From Thermoanaerobaculia bacterium (GTDB taxonomy: Bacteria; Acidobacteriota; Thermoanaerobaculia; Multivoradales; Multivoraceae), in contig JAJDUI010000038.1 of the NCBI GenBank assembly GCA_022826745.1, forward strand, positions 20,981-84,980: a stretch of DNA of 64,000 nucleotides, written 5' to 3'. The notes beneath the pieces are model-generated. The model was not told the origin of the DNA. It did not search any database and was given only the letters and a program-made list of their open reading frames with translations. Positions within the stretch are counted from its first letter, which is position 1. Each line of letters opens with the position of its first letter. This document shows, piece after piece, positions 1-8,313 of this stretch. Made by a program: the position numbers and the translations under genes.

Positions 1-544
1 GTCCTACGATGCGGACACCGGGGAACCGATCTGGCAAGCGACGGGGATGACGTTGAACGCGATCCCTTCGCCGGTCTACTCGGACGGCGTCGTCTATCTG
101 ACCAGCGGTTTCCGCGGCAGCAAGCTGCTGGCGGTGCGGCTCGACGGCGCTGAGGGCGACATCACCGGGACGGACAATGTGGTCTGGTCGGTGGACCGGG
201 ACACTCCGTACGTACCCTCGCCGCTGCTGCACGACGGCGTCATCTACTTCACGAAGTCGAACAACGGGATCCTGTCGGCGTTCGACGCGGCCAGCGGCGA
301 AGCGCTCTATGCGAACCAGCGACTGGGGCCCGTTCGCAACGTCTACGCCTCTCCGGTCGCGGTCGGCGATCGCGTCTACTTCACGAGCCGCGACGGCGAG
401 TTCCTGGTCGCGAAGGCGGGTCCGACCTTCGAGGTCCTGGCGGAGAACGAACTCGACGACCGCTTCGACGCGTCGCCGGCCATCGTCGGCGACGAGATCT
501 ACCTGCGCGGCCGCAACAACCTGTACTGCATCGCTACGCCGTAG
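1..544 (+). CDS. PQQ-binding-like beta-propeller repeat protein (C-terminal part)
   Basis: The reading frame is open from base 2 and runs to the TAG at 542-544, so the gene starts before the window. About 180 residues are visible. They contain repeated propeller blades of the PQQ/BamB type: 'YDADTGEPIWQ', 'SPVYSDGVVYLTS', 'SPLLHDGVIYFTK', 'AFDAASGEALY' and 'SPAIVGDEIYLRG', each an A/SPxxxxDxxYxxS strand pair followed by a D-x-x-T/S-G-E turn. The fragment ends with a last blade ('NLYCIATP'). In this family such proteins are usually secreted or periplasmic scaffolds or quinoprotein-like enzymes. No catalytic domain is visible here, so the exact role cannot be given. It converges on the next gene, and the two 3' ends overlap by about 11 nt. 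Confidence 0.85.
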   Translation, partial: SYDADTGEPIWQATGMTLNAIPSPVYSDGVVYLTSGFRGSKLLAVRLDGAEGDITGTDNVVWSVDRDTPYVPSPLLHDGVIYFTKSNNGILSAFDAASGEALYANQRLGPVRNVYASPVAVGDRVYFTSRDGEFLVAKAGPTFEVLAENELDDRFDASPAIVGDEIYLRGRNNLYCIATP

Positions 545-2987
545 ATTGAACCGGCCGGCGCACCGGCAGTTCCAGGGTGACCATCTCGGGAAGCAGGCAA
601 AGACGGTCGTCGCAAGCCTGGAGGCGGATCGAGATCGGAACCGACGCCGGGAGTTGTTCCGGGGAGGAGCTTGAAGGGCGGAGCGCGAAGGTGATGCGCA
701 GGGTGCCCTCGTAGATCAGAACGTCGCCGGACTGCGTGCTGACCTGAGTCCGCCGGGGTTCCGGGTAGCGAAGGTTGGTGACCTCGAAGCGGCTGCCCGC
801 GCCTTCGACTGTGGTGCCGATCAGGTCTTCCTGGAGGGGTTCGGGGCCGTTGACGTGCCAGCCTTCCCTGATCACGAGGTCTAGGTGGACTTCGTACTCG
901 CCGGCATCTTGGGCGGGACTCAGGGTGGCGGCGGCAACCACGGCGCCGTTGCCGGCGGTGGCTCGGGGACCGGCGTCGCCGTCGAGCGCCACGGCGAGGC
1001 CGGTCAGCATGTAGGTGTAGGCGGCGGGCATCCGTTCGATGTTCGCGGCGAACGCGGCCACCGTCGCGAGCGCCCGGTCGGTGACGTTCCGGTCGCCCGT
1101 ACGGCGGCCGAGTTCGGCCAGGGCGCGGACGGCCACCGAGTTGCCGGAGGGAACGGCGCCGTCGGTCGGGCTCTTCGGCTGCGCGATCAGCAGGTTGGCC
1201 TTCTCGCGCTCGGCGACGAAGAAGCCGCTGCCGGCATCCGGAGCAGGGTCGGGATCCCAGAATCGTTCGACCATTTCGGCCGCCACGCCCTCGGCTCGTT
1301 CGAGCCACCTGCCATCGGAGGTCACGTCGTGGAGCGCGACGAACGCATGCACGAGGTGGGCGTAGTCCTGGACCAGACCGGGCGTCGACGCTTCGCCGTC
1401 GAGCCAGACGCGCCACAGGCCGCCTTCGTCGCGCCGGCTTTGCCGCCACAGGAACTCGGCTGATCGCGCCGCGGCCTCGGCGTAGGCCGGCTCGCCGAGC
1501 GCGTCCGCGGCTTCGGCCAGGGCGCGGATCATCATGCCGTTCCAGGAGGTCAGGATCTTGTCGTCGCGCAGGGGATGCGGCCGTTCCTCGCGGATCGGGT
1601 AGAGGCGCTCGCGAACGGCGTCGAGGCGGGCCAGGAGATCATCGAGTGGCATGCCCAGATCGGCGGCGGTCTCGGTGAGCGGCCGGTCGAGGAAGAGGAT
1701 GTTCCGGTGTTCGAAGTTCCCCGTGTCCGTGACGCCGAAGATCCGGATCGCGAGCTTGGCGTCGTCGGGCGGCAGCGCGTCGCGAAGCTGTTCCTTCGTC
1801 CAGACGAAGAACTCGCCCTCGACCGATTCGCCGTCTTCCGCCTCGCTGTCGGCGTCGGTGGCGGAGTAGAAGGCGCCCTCGGGCGAGGTCATGTCGCGCA
1901 GCACGTAGTCGGCGGTCTGGCGGGCCACCCGAGCCAGCAGCGGATCGCCGGTCAGCCGGTAGGCCAGGGCGTAGGCGCGGAGCAGGTGGGCCTGGTTGTA
2001 GAGCATCTTCTCGAAGTGGGGCACGAGCCAGTGCCCGTCCACCGAGTAGCGGTGGAAGCCGCCTCCGACCTGGTCGTGGATGCCGCCGCGGGCCATGGCC
2101 CGCAACGTGACCAACGCGGCGTCCAGCGGTCCCCTGTCGCCGGTGCGAAGCGCCTCCTCGAGCAGCAGCAGGAGGTTCGTCTCGTTCGGGAACTTCGGCG
2201 CGCCGCCGAAGCCGCCGTGGACCCGGTCCGTGCTGGCGACAAGACCTTGGACCGCCTGGCCGATCACCGGGCGACCCAGGTTCTTCGCCGCGCCCCGGGC
2301 GGCGGTGATCTGCCGAACTAGGTCCGTGATCTGGGCGGCGCTGGCTTCGAGGTCCGCACGCCGCTCGCGCCAGGCCGTGTCGACCTGGCGCATCAGGTTG
2401 ACGAACTGTTGCGGCGGGAAGTAGGTCGCGCCGAAGAAGGGCCGGCGATCGGGCAGCAGGAAGCTCGACATCGGCCAGCCGCCCCGCTGCTGGGTCACCT
2501 GGACCGCGGTCATGTAGATGTCGTCGACGTCGGGCCGCTGCTCACGGTCTACCTTGATGCAGACGAACAACTCGTTCATCAGCCGCGCGACCTCGACGTT
2601 GTCGAAGCTCTCCCGCTCCATCACGTGGCACCAGTGGCAGGTGGAGTAGCCGATCGAGAGGAAGACGGGTTTGTCTTCCGCCTTCGCCCGCTCGAAGGCC
2701 TCTTGGCCCCAGGGGAACCAGTCGACCGGGTTGTGGGCGTGCTGCCGGAGATAGGGCGAGGTCTCGAGGACGAGCCGATTCAGGAACAGTGGCCGTCCGT
2801 CCGGAGCCAGGTGCTCGGTCCGGGGCTCGTAGCCGGCCGGCATCGCCGCCAGCGCCGCCTCCAGCCGGGCCTGGACTTCCGGCGGACGTTCTCCGGCGCC
2901 GGGAGGCGGAGCGGCGTGGGCGGGGGCGTTCGACACGGTCAGCAGGGCGACGATGAAGCCCCCTGCGATCCAGGCGGCGTGCGGCAC
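534..2987 (-). CDS. Secreted DUF255 (YyaL/Spata20-type) thioredoxin-like protein with C-terminal DsbD-alpha-like domain
   Basis: 817 residues from a GTG at 2987. That start gives a clean signal peptide ending 'SNAPAHA'; the frame is open about 780 nt further upstream but that part is antisense to the AlkD gene. Residues about 60-230 are the DUF255 thioredoxin fold with 'HNPVDWFPWGQEA' and the CxxC motif 'STCHWCHVM' (C117, C120). It is followed by the alpha/alpha-barrel region usual in YyaL proteins ('GGGFHRYSVDGHWLVPHFEKMLYNQA'-like block). The last ~110 residues resemble the N-terminal (alpha) domain of DsbD: 'GWHVNGPEP' and a C-x4-C pair 'CDDRLC' (C792, C797), ending 'PEMVTLELPV'. A role in periplasmic thiol/disulfide exchange is inference from this fusion; the YyaL family itself has no settled reaction. 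The last codons overlap a half copy of the palindromic element described below. Confidence 0.85.
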   Translation of the reverse strand: MPHAAWIAGGFIVALLTVSNAPAHAAPPPGAGERPPEVQARLEAALAAMPAGYEPRTEHLAPDGRPLFLNRLVLETSPYLRQHAHNPVDWFPWGQEAFERAKAEDKPVFLSIGYSTCHWCHVMERESFDNVEVARLMNELFVCIKVDREQRPDVDDIYMTAVQVTQQRGGWPMSSFLLPDRRPFFGATYFPPQQFVNLMRQVDTAWRERRADLEASAAQITDLVRQITAARGAAKNLGRPVIGQAVQGLVASTDRVHGGFGGAPKFPNETNLLLLLEEALRTGDRGPLDAALVTLRAMARGGIHDQVGGGFHRYSVDGHWLVPHFEKMLYNQAHLLRAYALAYRLTGDPLLARVARQTADYVLRDMTSPEGAFYSATDADSEAEDGESVEGEFFVWTKEQLRDALPPDDAKLAIRIFGVTDTGNFEHRNILFLDRPLTETAADLGMPLDDLLARLDAVRERLYPIREERPHPLRDDKILTSWNGMMIRALAEAADALGEPAYAEAAARSAEFLWRQSRRDEGGLWRVWLDGEASTPGLVQDYAHLVHAFVALHDVTSDGRWLERAEGVAAEMVERFWDPDPAPDAGSGFFVAEREKANLLIAQPKSPTDGAVPSGNSVAVRALAELGRRTGDRNVTDRALATVAAFAANIERMPAAYTYMLTGLAVALDGDAGPRATAGNGAVVAAATLSPAQDAGEYEVHLDLVIREGWHVNGPEPLQEDLIGTTVEGAGSRFEVTNLRYPEPRRTQVSTQSGDVLIYEGTLRITFALRPSSSSPEQLPASVPISIRLQACDDRLCLLPEMVTLELPVRRPVQSTA
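554..569 (-). repeat. GGTGC-GCCGGCC element, half copy at gene end
   Basis: On the minus strand the sequence reads GGTGC followed by GCCGGCC, the 5' half of the palindromic element found at 3810, 6184, 53267, 57417 and 61251. The second half-stem is missing. It lies inside the last codons of the DUF255 gene, at the convergent junction with the propeller gene. Confidence 0.4.
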
Positions 2988-3032
2988 AGCTTCGAGGATA
3001 GCCCGCCCGCCGTCGCTGCTACATTCGCGCGA

Positions 3033-3776
3033 ATGTCTGAACTGCGGCCCCCGCCGGCGGGCCGGAAGCTGATTCTGGAACTGCGGCGCGAGTTGAAGGC
3101 CGCCGGAGACCCCCAGCGGGCGAAGGGGCAGCAGGCCTACATGAAGTCGGAGATGCCCTTCTGGGGCGTCAGGACGCCCGAGTTGCGGAAGATCGGCCGT
3201 GCCGCCTTCCAGCACCATCCGCTGGACGGCTTCGAGGAGTGGCGCTCGACCGTCCTGGCGCTGTGGCGGACCGCCGGCCGCCGCGAGGAACGGCACGCTG
3301 CGATCGACCTGAGCGGTTACCGCGCCTACCAGCCGATCCGCACGATGAAGGCGCTGCCCGTCTTCGAGGAGATGATCGTCACCGGCGCCTGGTGGGACTA
3401 CGTCGACGCGGTGGCGAGCCACCGGCTGCGGGAACTGGTCGAGCGGTATCCGAAGACGATGGCGAAGCGCATGAGGGTCTGGAGCTGGTGTCCGGACATG
3501 TGGAAGCGGCGCGCGTCGATGATCTGTCAGCTTGGTCGCAAGGGCTCGACGGATCTGGACCTTCTGTACACGACGATCGGCGAGAACCTGCTGGGCTCGC
3601 GCTTCGGCGACGAGTTCTTCATCCGCAAGGCGATCGGTTGGGCGCTGCGCGACCTGGCCTGGCACGACCCGGAGGAGGTACGGCGGTTCGTGCGGGAGCA
3701 CGAGGAGCGGCTGAGCCCGTTGAGCCGTCGGGAGGCGCTGAAGAACCTGCATAGGGCGGAGGCGGGTCACGGATGA
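3033..3776 (+). CDS. AlkD-like DNA alkylation repair protein (DNA glycosylase)
   Basis: 247 residues from the ATG at 3033. The protein is built of HEAT-like helical repeats and shows the AlkD family landmarks: the N-terminal 'FWGVRTPELRKIGR' block, the central 'WWDYVDAVASHRL' and 'WSWCPDMWKRRASM' blocks with the conserved W/D-V-D pattern, and the C-terminal 'FIRKAIGWALRDLAWHDPEEV' helix. AlkD excises bulky or cationic N-alkylated purines without flipping the base. The length matches the family (230-250 residues). It is divergent from the DUF255 gene with only a 45-nt gap, so the two promoters must lie close together or overlap. An upstream in-frame extension to 2409 is antisense to the DUF255 gene and is rejected. 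Confidence 0.9.
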   Translation: MSELRPPPAGRKLILELRRELKAAGDPQRAKGQQAYMKSEMPFWGVRTPELRKIGRAAFQHHPLDGFEEWRSTVLALWRTAGRREERHAAIDLSGYRAYQPIRTMKALPVFEEMIVTGAWWDYVDAVASHRLRELVERYPKTMAKRMRVWSWCPDMWKRRASMICQLGRKGSTDLDLLYTTIGENLLGSRFGDEFFIRKAIGWALRDLAWHDPEEVRRFVREHEERLSPLSRREALKNLHRAEAGHG

Positions 3777-3809
3777 GCCGCTTTCGGAAGCCGCCGCTTC
3801 GCGGCGGAT

Positions 3810-3832
3810 GCCGGCGAGGGCGCCGGCGCACC
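3810..3832 (-). repeat. Palindromic gene-end element (stem GCCGGCG, loop AGGG)
   Basis: On the plus strand: GCCGGCG (3810-3816), tetraloop AGGG, CGCCGGC (3821-3827), then GCACC (3828-3832). Read on the minus strand this is GGTGC followed by a 7-bp stem with a 4-nt loop, the same layout as the copies at 6184, 57417 and 61251. It sits in the gap between the AlkD gene and the propeller-PheC-AroQ gene. Confidence 0.6.
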
Positions 3833-3847
3833 CAGTGTGGGGAGGGC

Positions 3848-6151
3848 ATGAGCCGTTTGCGCGCGGCCGTCCTGCTCGCAGCGCTCCTGCTGTCGGCGGC
3901 GCTGGCCTGCCGCGGCGCTTCCGAGTCGTCGCTTCGTTGGGTCGACTGGGCCGACGAAACCCATCGCCAGGTCGAAGTCGACCGGGAACCGGGGCAGTAC
4001 CTGGGCCATCCGACGACGGTGCTGCTGTCCGACGAGCGCTCGATCCTGACCGTCTACCCGAAGGGCCACGGCGCCGGCCCGATCGTCATGAAGCGGAGCG
4101 GCGACGGCGGACTCACCTGGAGCCAGCGGCTGCCGACGCCGGCGAGCTGGGCGACGTCGATGGAGACGCCGACGGTCTTTCCGGTCGACCTCGCGGACGG
4201 TCGGCGGCGGCTCATCATGTTCTCCGGGCTCTATCCCGTGCGGATGGCGCGCTCGGACGACGAGGGCGAGACCTGGACCGAACTCGAGCCGATCGGTCAC
4301 TTCGGCGGCGTCGTCGCGATGTCGTCGGTCGAGCGGCTGCGCAGCCTGGACGGTGAACTGATGGCCCTGTTCCACGACGACGGGAGGTTCTTCCGCCGGC
4401 CGACGTCCCGCTACGAGCGGATTCCCGGGTTCGTACCGGAGTTCAAGGTCTACAAGACGATCTCGCTAGACGACGGTCTCACCTGGTCTGAGCCCGAGGT
4501 GATCGCCCGGCATCCGGAGGCGCACCTCTGCGAGCCGGGTTTGATCCGCTCGCCGGACGGCCGGGAGATCGCCGTGCTGCTGCGGGAGAACAGCCGCCAA
4601 TTCAACTCCTTCGTCATCTTCTCGCCCGACGAGGGCCGCACCTGGAGCCGGCCGATCGAACTGCCGTCTTCGCTGACCGGCGACCGGCACGTCGGCCGAT
4701 ACACGCCGGACGGCCGCCTGTTCATCACGTTCCGCGACCAGGAGCCATCCAGCCCGTGGCGCGGCGACTGGGTGGGCTGGCTGGGCCGCTACGAAGACCT
4801 GCGCCGCGGCGGCCGCGAGCCTTGGGCGGGCCAGGCGCGGGTGCGTCTGATGGACAACAGATACGCCGCGGACACCGCGTATCCCGGTCTCGAACTGCTG
4901 CCGGACGGCACCTTCGTGACGACGACCTACGGCCACTTCATGCCGGGGGAGGAGCCCTGGGTCGCTTCGGTGCGTTTCACGGCGGCGGAACTCGAGGAGG
5001 CCTCGTCGGCGGCGCCGGCCGGCGTGCCCCCGAAGCCGGTGCTCCGGGTGGGGACGAGCGGCGACTATCCGCCGTTCTCGACCGTCGGGGACGTGGCGGC
5101 CGATGGCTCCGCAAGCCGAAGCGGCTTCGCCGTCGAGGTTGCCGGGCGCCTTGCGCGGGACCTCGGCTACGACCTCGCGTTCGTACCGTACGACTGGCCG
5201 GACCTCGCCAGCGCGGTCGCGGCGAATGAGTTCGACGTGGCGATGAGCGGCGTGACCTGGCGGCCCGGGCGCGCCGCGGCGGGATGGATGAGCCGGGCGG
5301 TCGCGTCCGGCGGTCCGTGCGTCGTCTCGGCGGCGGACGCGGCTTCGCCGCTTGCCCAGGTGGCGGTGAACCGCGGCGGCATCCTGGAACGCTGGACACG
5401 GGATCGCTTCGGCAGCGGCGCCACCCGGATCGTCGCCGTGGACGACAACCTGTCTCTCCCCGGCCGCCTGGAACGCGGCGAGGTCGACGCCTTCATCACC
5501 GATTCGTTCGAGGTCGAGCACTTCGGACGCGACGGCTGGCGGCGTCGCTGCGAAGCGCCGGTCGACCGGAAGGTCTTCTGGGTCGCTCCCGGGCGCGCGG
5601 ACGAACTAGGACCCGCGATCGACCGCTGGATCCAGCGGAACGAGGGCTGGCTGGAAGGCCGGCGCGAGGAGTGGTTCGGCCGTGGTCAGGGCCGCGACGA
5701 ACTGGATCACCTGCTCGACCTCGTGGCCCGCCGGCTCGCCTTCATGCCGCCGATAGCCGTCTGGAAGGCGGAGCGCGTCGTGCCGATCGAGGATCCGGAA
5801 CGCGAACGGATCGTGCTGGAGGCGGCCGGGCGGACGGCGGCGGAGTTCGGGCTCGACCCGGCGCCGGTACGCGAGTGGTTCGCGCTCCAGATCGACCTGG
5901 CGAAGGCGGTGCAGCGCCGGACCGCGCCGGCGGCGCCGACCCTGGAGCTGGACGCGATGCGGCCGGCCCTGATCCGCCTCGGCGAGCGTCAGGTGCGGGC
6001 TCTGCGGGCGATGGCGGCCGGACCGGTCCGGGAGCCCGCCCCGGAAGACCTCCAGGTGCTCGCGCCGTACCTGAGCGACGCGGAGACAGAGAGAGTGCGC
6101 GCCGGACTGGCGCGTCTCCTGGCAGAACTGAAGCGTGCGCGTGGGGGCTGA
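3848..6151 (+). CDS. Secreted three-domain fusion: BNR/sialidase-like propeller + cyclohexadienyl dehydratase (PheC) + AroQ-gamma chorismate mutase
   Basis: 767 residues from the ATG at 3848 (a start at 3773 would put a stretch translated from the repeat before the signal). The N-terminus is a signal or lipoprotein signal ('AALLLSAALAC'). Residues ~25-385 form a sialidase-like propeller with four Asp-boxes: SGDGGLTW, SDDEGETW, SLDDGLTW, SPDEGRTW. From ~398 follows a periplasmic-binding-protein fold of the PheC family: 'LRVGTSGDYPPFS', 'VAVNRGGILERW' and 'GEVDAFITDSFEVEHF'. From ~617 to the end is a secreted (gamma) AroQ chorismate mutase: 'LVARRLAFMPPIAVWK', 'PIEDPERE' and 'FALQIDLAKAVQRR'. 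Together the last two would turn chorismate into prephenate and then phenylpyruvate (or arogenate into phenylalanine) outside the cytoplasm. No stop interrupts the frame. The propeller's substrate is unknown. Confidence 0.85.
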   Translation: MSRLRAAVLLAALLLSAALACRGASESSLRWVDWADETHRQVEVDREPGQYLGHPTTVLLSDERSILTVYPKGHGAGPIVMKRSGDGGLTWSQRLPTPASWATSMETPTVFPVDLADGRRRLIMFSGLYPVRMARSDDEGETWTELEPIGHFGGVVAMSSVERLRSLDGELMALFHDDGRFFRRPTSRYERIPGFVPEFKVYKTISLDDGLTWSEPEVIARHPEAHLCEPGLIRSPDGREIAVLLRENSRQFNSFVIFSPDEGRTWSRPIELPSSLTGDRHVGRYTPDGRLFITFRDQEPSSPWRGDWVGWLGRYEDLRRGGREPWAGQARVRLMDNRYAADTAYPGLELLPDGTFVTTTYGHFMPGEEPWVASVRFTAAELEEASSAAPAGVPPKPVLRVGTSGDYPPFSTVGDVAADGSASRSGFAVEVAGRLARDLGYDLAFVPYDWPDLASAVAANEFDVAMSGVTWRPGRAAAGWMSRAVASGGPCVVSAADAASPLAQVAVNRGGILERWTRDRFGSGATRIVAVDDNLSLPGRLERGEVDAFITDSFEVEHFGRDGWRRRCEAPVDRKVFWVAPGRADELGPAIDRWIQRNEGWLEGRREEWFGRGQGRDELDHLLDLVARRLAFMPPIAVWKAERVVPIEDPERERIVLEAAGRTAAEFGLDPAPVREWFALQIDLAKAVQRRTAPAAPTLELDAMRPALIRLGERQVRALRAMAAGPVREPAPEDLQVLAPYLSDAETERVRAGLARLLAELKRARGG

Positions 6152-6183
6152 GCGCTTCGCGCGTCTGGCCGGCCCAGGCGGAA

Positions 6184-6206
6184 GCCGGCCGGAAGGCCGG
6201 CGCACC
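6184..6206 (-). repeat. Palindromic gene-end element (stem GCCGGCC, loop GGAA)
   Basis: Plus strand: GCCGGCC (6184-6190), loop GGAA, GGCCGGC (6195-6201), then GCACC. On the minus strand it reads GGTGC, stem, TTCC loop, stem. It lies between two convergent genes, where it could also act as a factor-independent hairpin; there is no T tract on either side. Confidence 0.65.
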
Positions 6207-6214
6207 GACAGGTC

Positions 6215-7279
6215 CTAGTTCATGGCCGCGATGATGGCGCGCGCCATCTGCCAGGTCGACGACTGCCCGCCCAGGTCCGGCGTGAGGCTGCGGCCTTCTT
6301 CGAGGACCGCGGTCACGGCCTGATCGATCCGGTCCGCGTCGTCGTGGCGGTCGAAGTGCCGCAGCAGGGCGGTGGCCGGCGTCAGCAGCGGCAGCAGGTT
6401 CGCCTGGCCGGTGCCGATCAGGTGCGGGGCGTCGCCGTGGACCGCCTCGAAGACGTGGCAGTCGTCGCCGACGTTGATCGCGTGGCCGGTGGAGATGCCA
6501 CCCGCGAGGCCTGCGCCGAGGTTGCTCAGGATGTCGCCGTAGAGGTTGTCCATCAGCATGACGTCGAAGTCGTACGGGTTGAGCACCATCCGCATGCACG
6601 CCGCGTCGACGATGCAGTCGTCGACCTGAATGTCGGTGTACCCGGCGGCGACGGAGCGGACCGTGTCCAGGAACAGGCCGTCGCTCTGCTTCATGATGTT
6701 CGCCTTGTGGATCACGGTGATCCTCTTGCGGCCGTGTCGCCTGGCGATGCGGAAGGCGTAGTCGGCGATCCGGCGGCAGGCGTCGCGGCTGACCACCTTC
6801 ATGCTCTCGACCACGCCGTCGACGATCTCGTGCTCGATTCCGCGGTAGACGCTCTCGGTGATCTCGCGGATCAGCAGCACGTCCAGGTCGGGATAGCGGG
6901 TGGGGAGCCCCGGCATCGACCGGACCGGGCGCACGCTGGCCCAGAGCCCCAGCATCTGCCGGAGTGCGACGTTCGGGTTCTGGGGCCCGGGTCCGACGCG
7001 CACGGCGTCCGGGCCCGGACCGATGAGCCGCGTCTTGAGCGCCACCCGGCAGTCGCGGATCGCCTCGGCGGCTTCGCCGAGAACGGTCTCCGTGTTCCGT
7101 CGTACCGCGGTCGGGACGTCGACGCGGACGAAATCGAAACGGGCGCCCGCGGACTCCAGGATCTCGAGTACCGGCGGCGCGGTCTCGGCGCCGATGCCGC
7201 TGGTGCCGACGATCAGCGCCACCCTGGGCCGCGCCGTGTCCCGTTCCGCTCCCGAGCCGGCGTCGCCGTTCGCGGTCAT
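6215..7279 (-). CDS. Isocitrate/isopropylmalate dehydrogenase-family protein, divergent paralogue
   Basis: 354 residues from the ATG at 7279, which overlaps the upstream gene's stop as ATGA. It is a beta-decarboxylating dehydrogenase fold: 'VRPVRSMPGL', 'IREITESVYRGIEHEIVDGV' (catalytic Tyr ~145), 'VIHKANIMKQSDGLF' (Lys ~192) and 'DNLYGDILSNLGAGLAGG'. Several usual positions are altered: the N-terminal GDGIGPE motif is GTSGIGAE, the second metal-binding Asp of 'GDILSD' is Asn (~253), and the substrate-loop Ser is replaced ('NPNVALRQ'). With its neighbour it forms a tandem pair like the catalytic and regulatory subunits of eukaryotic NAD-IDH; that this one is the regulatory type is inference. 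Whether the substrate is isocitrate or another 2-hydroxyacid cannot be decided. Confidence 0.8.
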   Translation of the reverse strand: MTANGDAGSGAERDTARPRVALIVGTSGIGAETAPPVLEILESAGARFDFVRVDVPTAVRRNTETVLGEAAEAIRDCRVALKTRLIGPGPDAVRVGPGPQNPNVALRQMLGLWASVRPVRSMPGLPTRYPDLDVLLIREITESVYRGIEHEIVDGVVESMKVVSRDACRRIADYAFRIARRHGRKRITVIHKANIMKQSDGLFLDTVRSVAAGYTDIQVDDCIVDAACMRMVLNPYDFDVMLMDNLYGDILSNLGAGLAGGISTGHAINVGDDCHVFEAVHGDAPHLIGTGQANLLPLLTPATALLRHFDRHDDADRIDQAVTAVLEEGRSLTPDLGGQSSTWQMARAIIAAMN

Positions 7280-8313
7280 GGGGCGGCCTCCCGTTCCCGG
7301 GCAACGCGCTCGAGTTCGTGGAGAAGGGCGTCCGTGAGTTCGGACGTGTTGGCCGAGCCCCCCAGGTCCCGGGTCAGGGACTTTCCGTCGACGAGCAGTC
7401 GCTCGACGCCGGAACGGAGGTGATCCGCGGCGTCGGATTCGCCGACGTACCGGAGCATCAGCTCCGCCGACAGGATGAGGGCGATCGGGTTGGCGAGGTC
7501 GCGGCCGGCGATGTCGGGGGCGGTGCCGTGAACGGCCTCGAAGACGGCGCAACCGTCGCCGTAGTTCGCTCCCGGGACGACGCCGAGGCCTCCGACGAGG
7601 CCGGCGCAGAGGTCGCTCATCAGATCCCCGTCGAGGTTCCCCATGACCAGCATGTCGAAGCGGGTCGGGTCCGTGGCGAGCTCGAGCGCGAGATTGTCCA
7701 GCGGCAGGTAGTCGACCTGGAAGAAGGGGTAGCGCTGCGCGCACTCGCGGGCGCAGTCCAGGAACAGGTTGTCCGACAGCGGCGTGATGGACGCCTTGTG
7801 CACGATGGTCAGCTTCTTGCGGCCGTGGCTGCGGGCGTACTCGAAGGCGAACTGCATGATGCGGCGCGACGCGTCCCGGGTGACGATCCGGAGCGCCTCG
7901 ACCACGCCGTCGACCACCTCGTGCTCGCGGCCGCTGTAGAGCCCCTCCGTGTTCTCGCGGACGATGATCTGGTCGACGTCCCGGTAGCGGGCCAGTGTGT
8001 TGCCCGGCATCGAGCGCACCGGCCGGACGCAGGCGAACAGATCCAGGGACTGCCGCAGGAGGACGTTGACGCTGCGCCAGCCGCCCGCCACGGGCGTCTG
8101 GAGGGGCCCCTTGATGGCGATCCGGTTGCGGCGGATGGAGTCGATCGCCTCGTCGGGGAGCGGCGAGAGTCCCTGGTCGACCGCCGTACTGCCGGCCACG
8201 ACCGGTTCCCATTCGATCCGGCCGCCGGTGACGAAGTCGACCGCGCGCACCATCGCCTTGCTGACCTCGGGGCCGATTCCGTCTCCCGGGAGGAGAGTGA
8301 CCGCGTACTTCAA
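7276..8313 (-). CDS. NAD-dependent isocitrate/isopropylmalate dehydrogenase-family enzyme
   Basis: 345 residues from a TTG at 8313 that overlaps the upstream TGA as TTGA, suggesting translational coupling. It keeps the classic N-terminus 'LLPGDGIGPEV', 'RSVNVLLRQSLDLFACVRP', 'IIVRENTEGLYSGREHEV' (Tyr ~126), 'VHKASIT' (Lys ~173), 'GDLMSDLCAGLVGG' (Asp ~230 and ~234) and 'FEAVHGTAPDIAG'. These match NAD-dependent IDH more than LeuB ('ENTEGxYSGxEH' is typical of IDH3). Oddities are HKAS where most have HKAN, and NLDGD for NLYGD. It lies third in the operon Lrp regulator - TPP enzyme - this gene - paralogue. Confidence 0.85.
   Translation of the reverse strand: MKYAVTLLPGDGIGPEVSKAMVRAVDFVTGGRIEWEPVVAGSTAVDQGLSPLPDEAIDSIRRNRIAIKGPLQTPVAGGWRSVNVLLRQSLDLFACVRPVRSMPGNTLARYRDVDQIIVRENTEGLYSGREHEVVDGVVEALRIVTRDASRRIMQFAFEYARSHGRKKLTIVHKASITPLSDNLFLDCARECAQRYPFFQVDYLPLDNLALELATDPTRFDMLVMGNLDGDLMSDLCAGLVGGLGVVPGANYGDGCAVFEAVHGTAPDIAGRDLANPIALILSAELMLRYVGESDAADHLRSGVERLLVDGKSLTRDLGGSANTSELTDALLHELERVAREREAAP

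Noticed and set aside
2988..3770. N-terminal extension of the DUF255 protein by about 260 residues
   Set aside because: It is antisense to the AlkD gene and would put the signal peptide in mid-chain.
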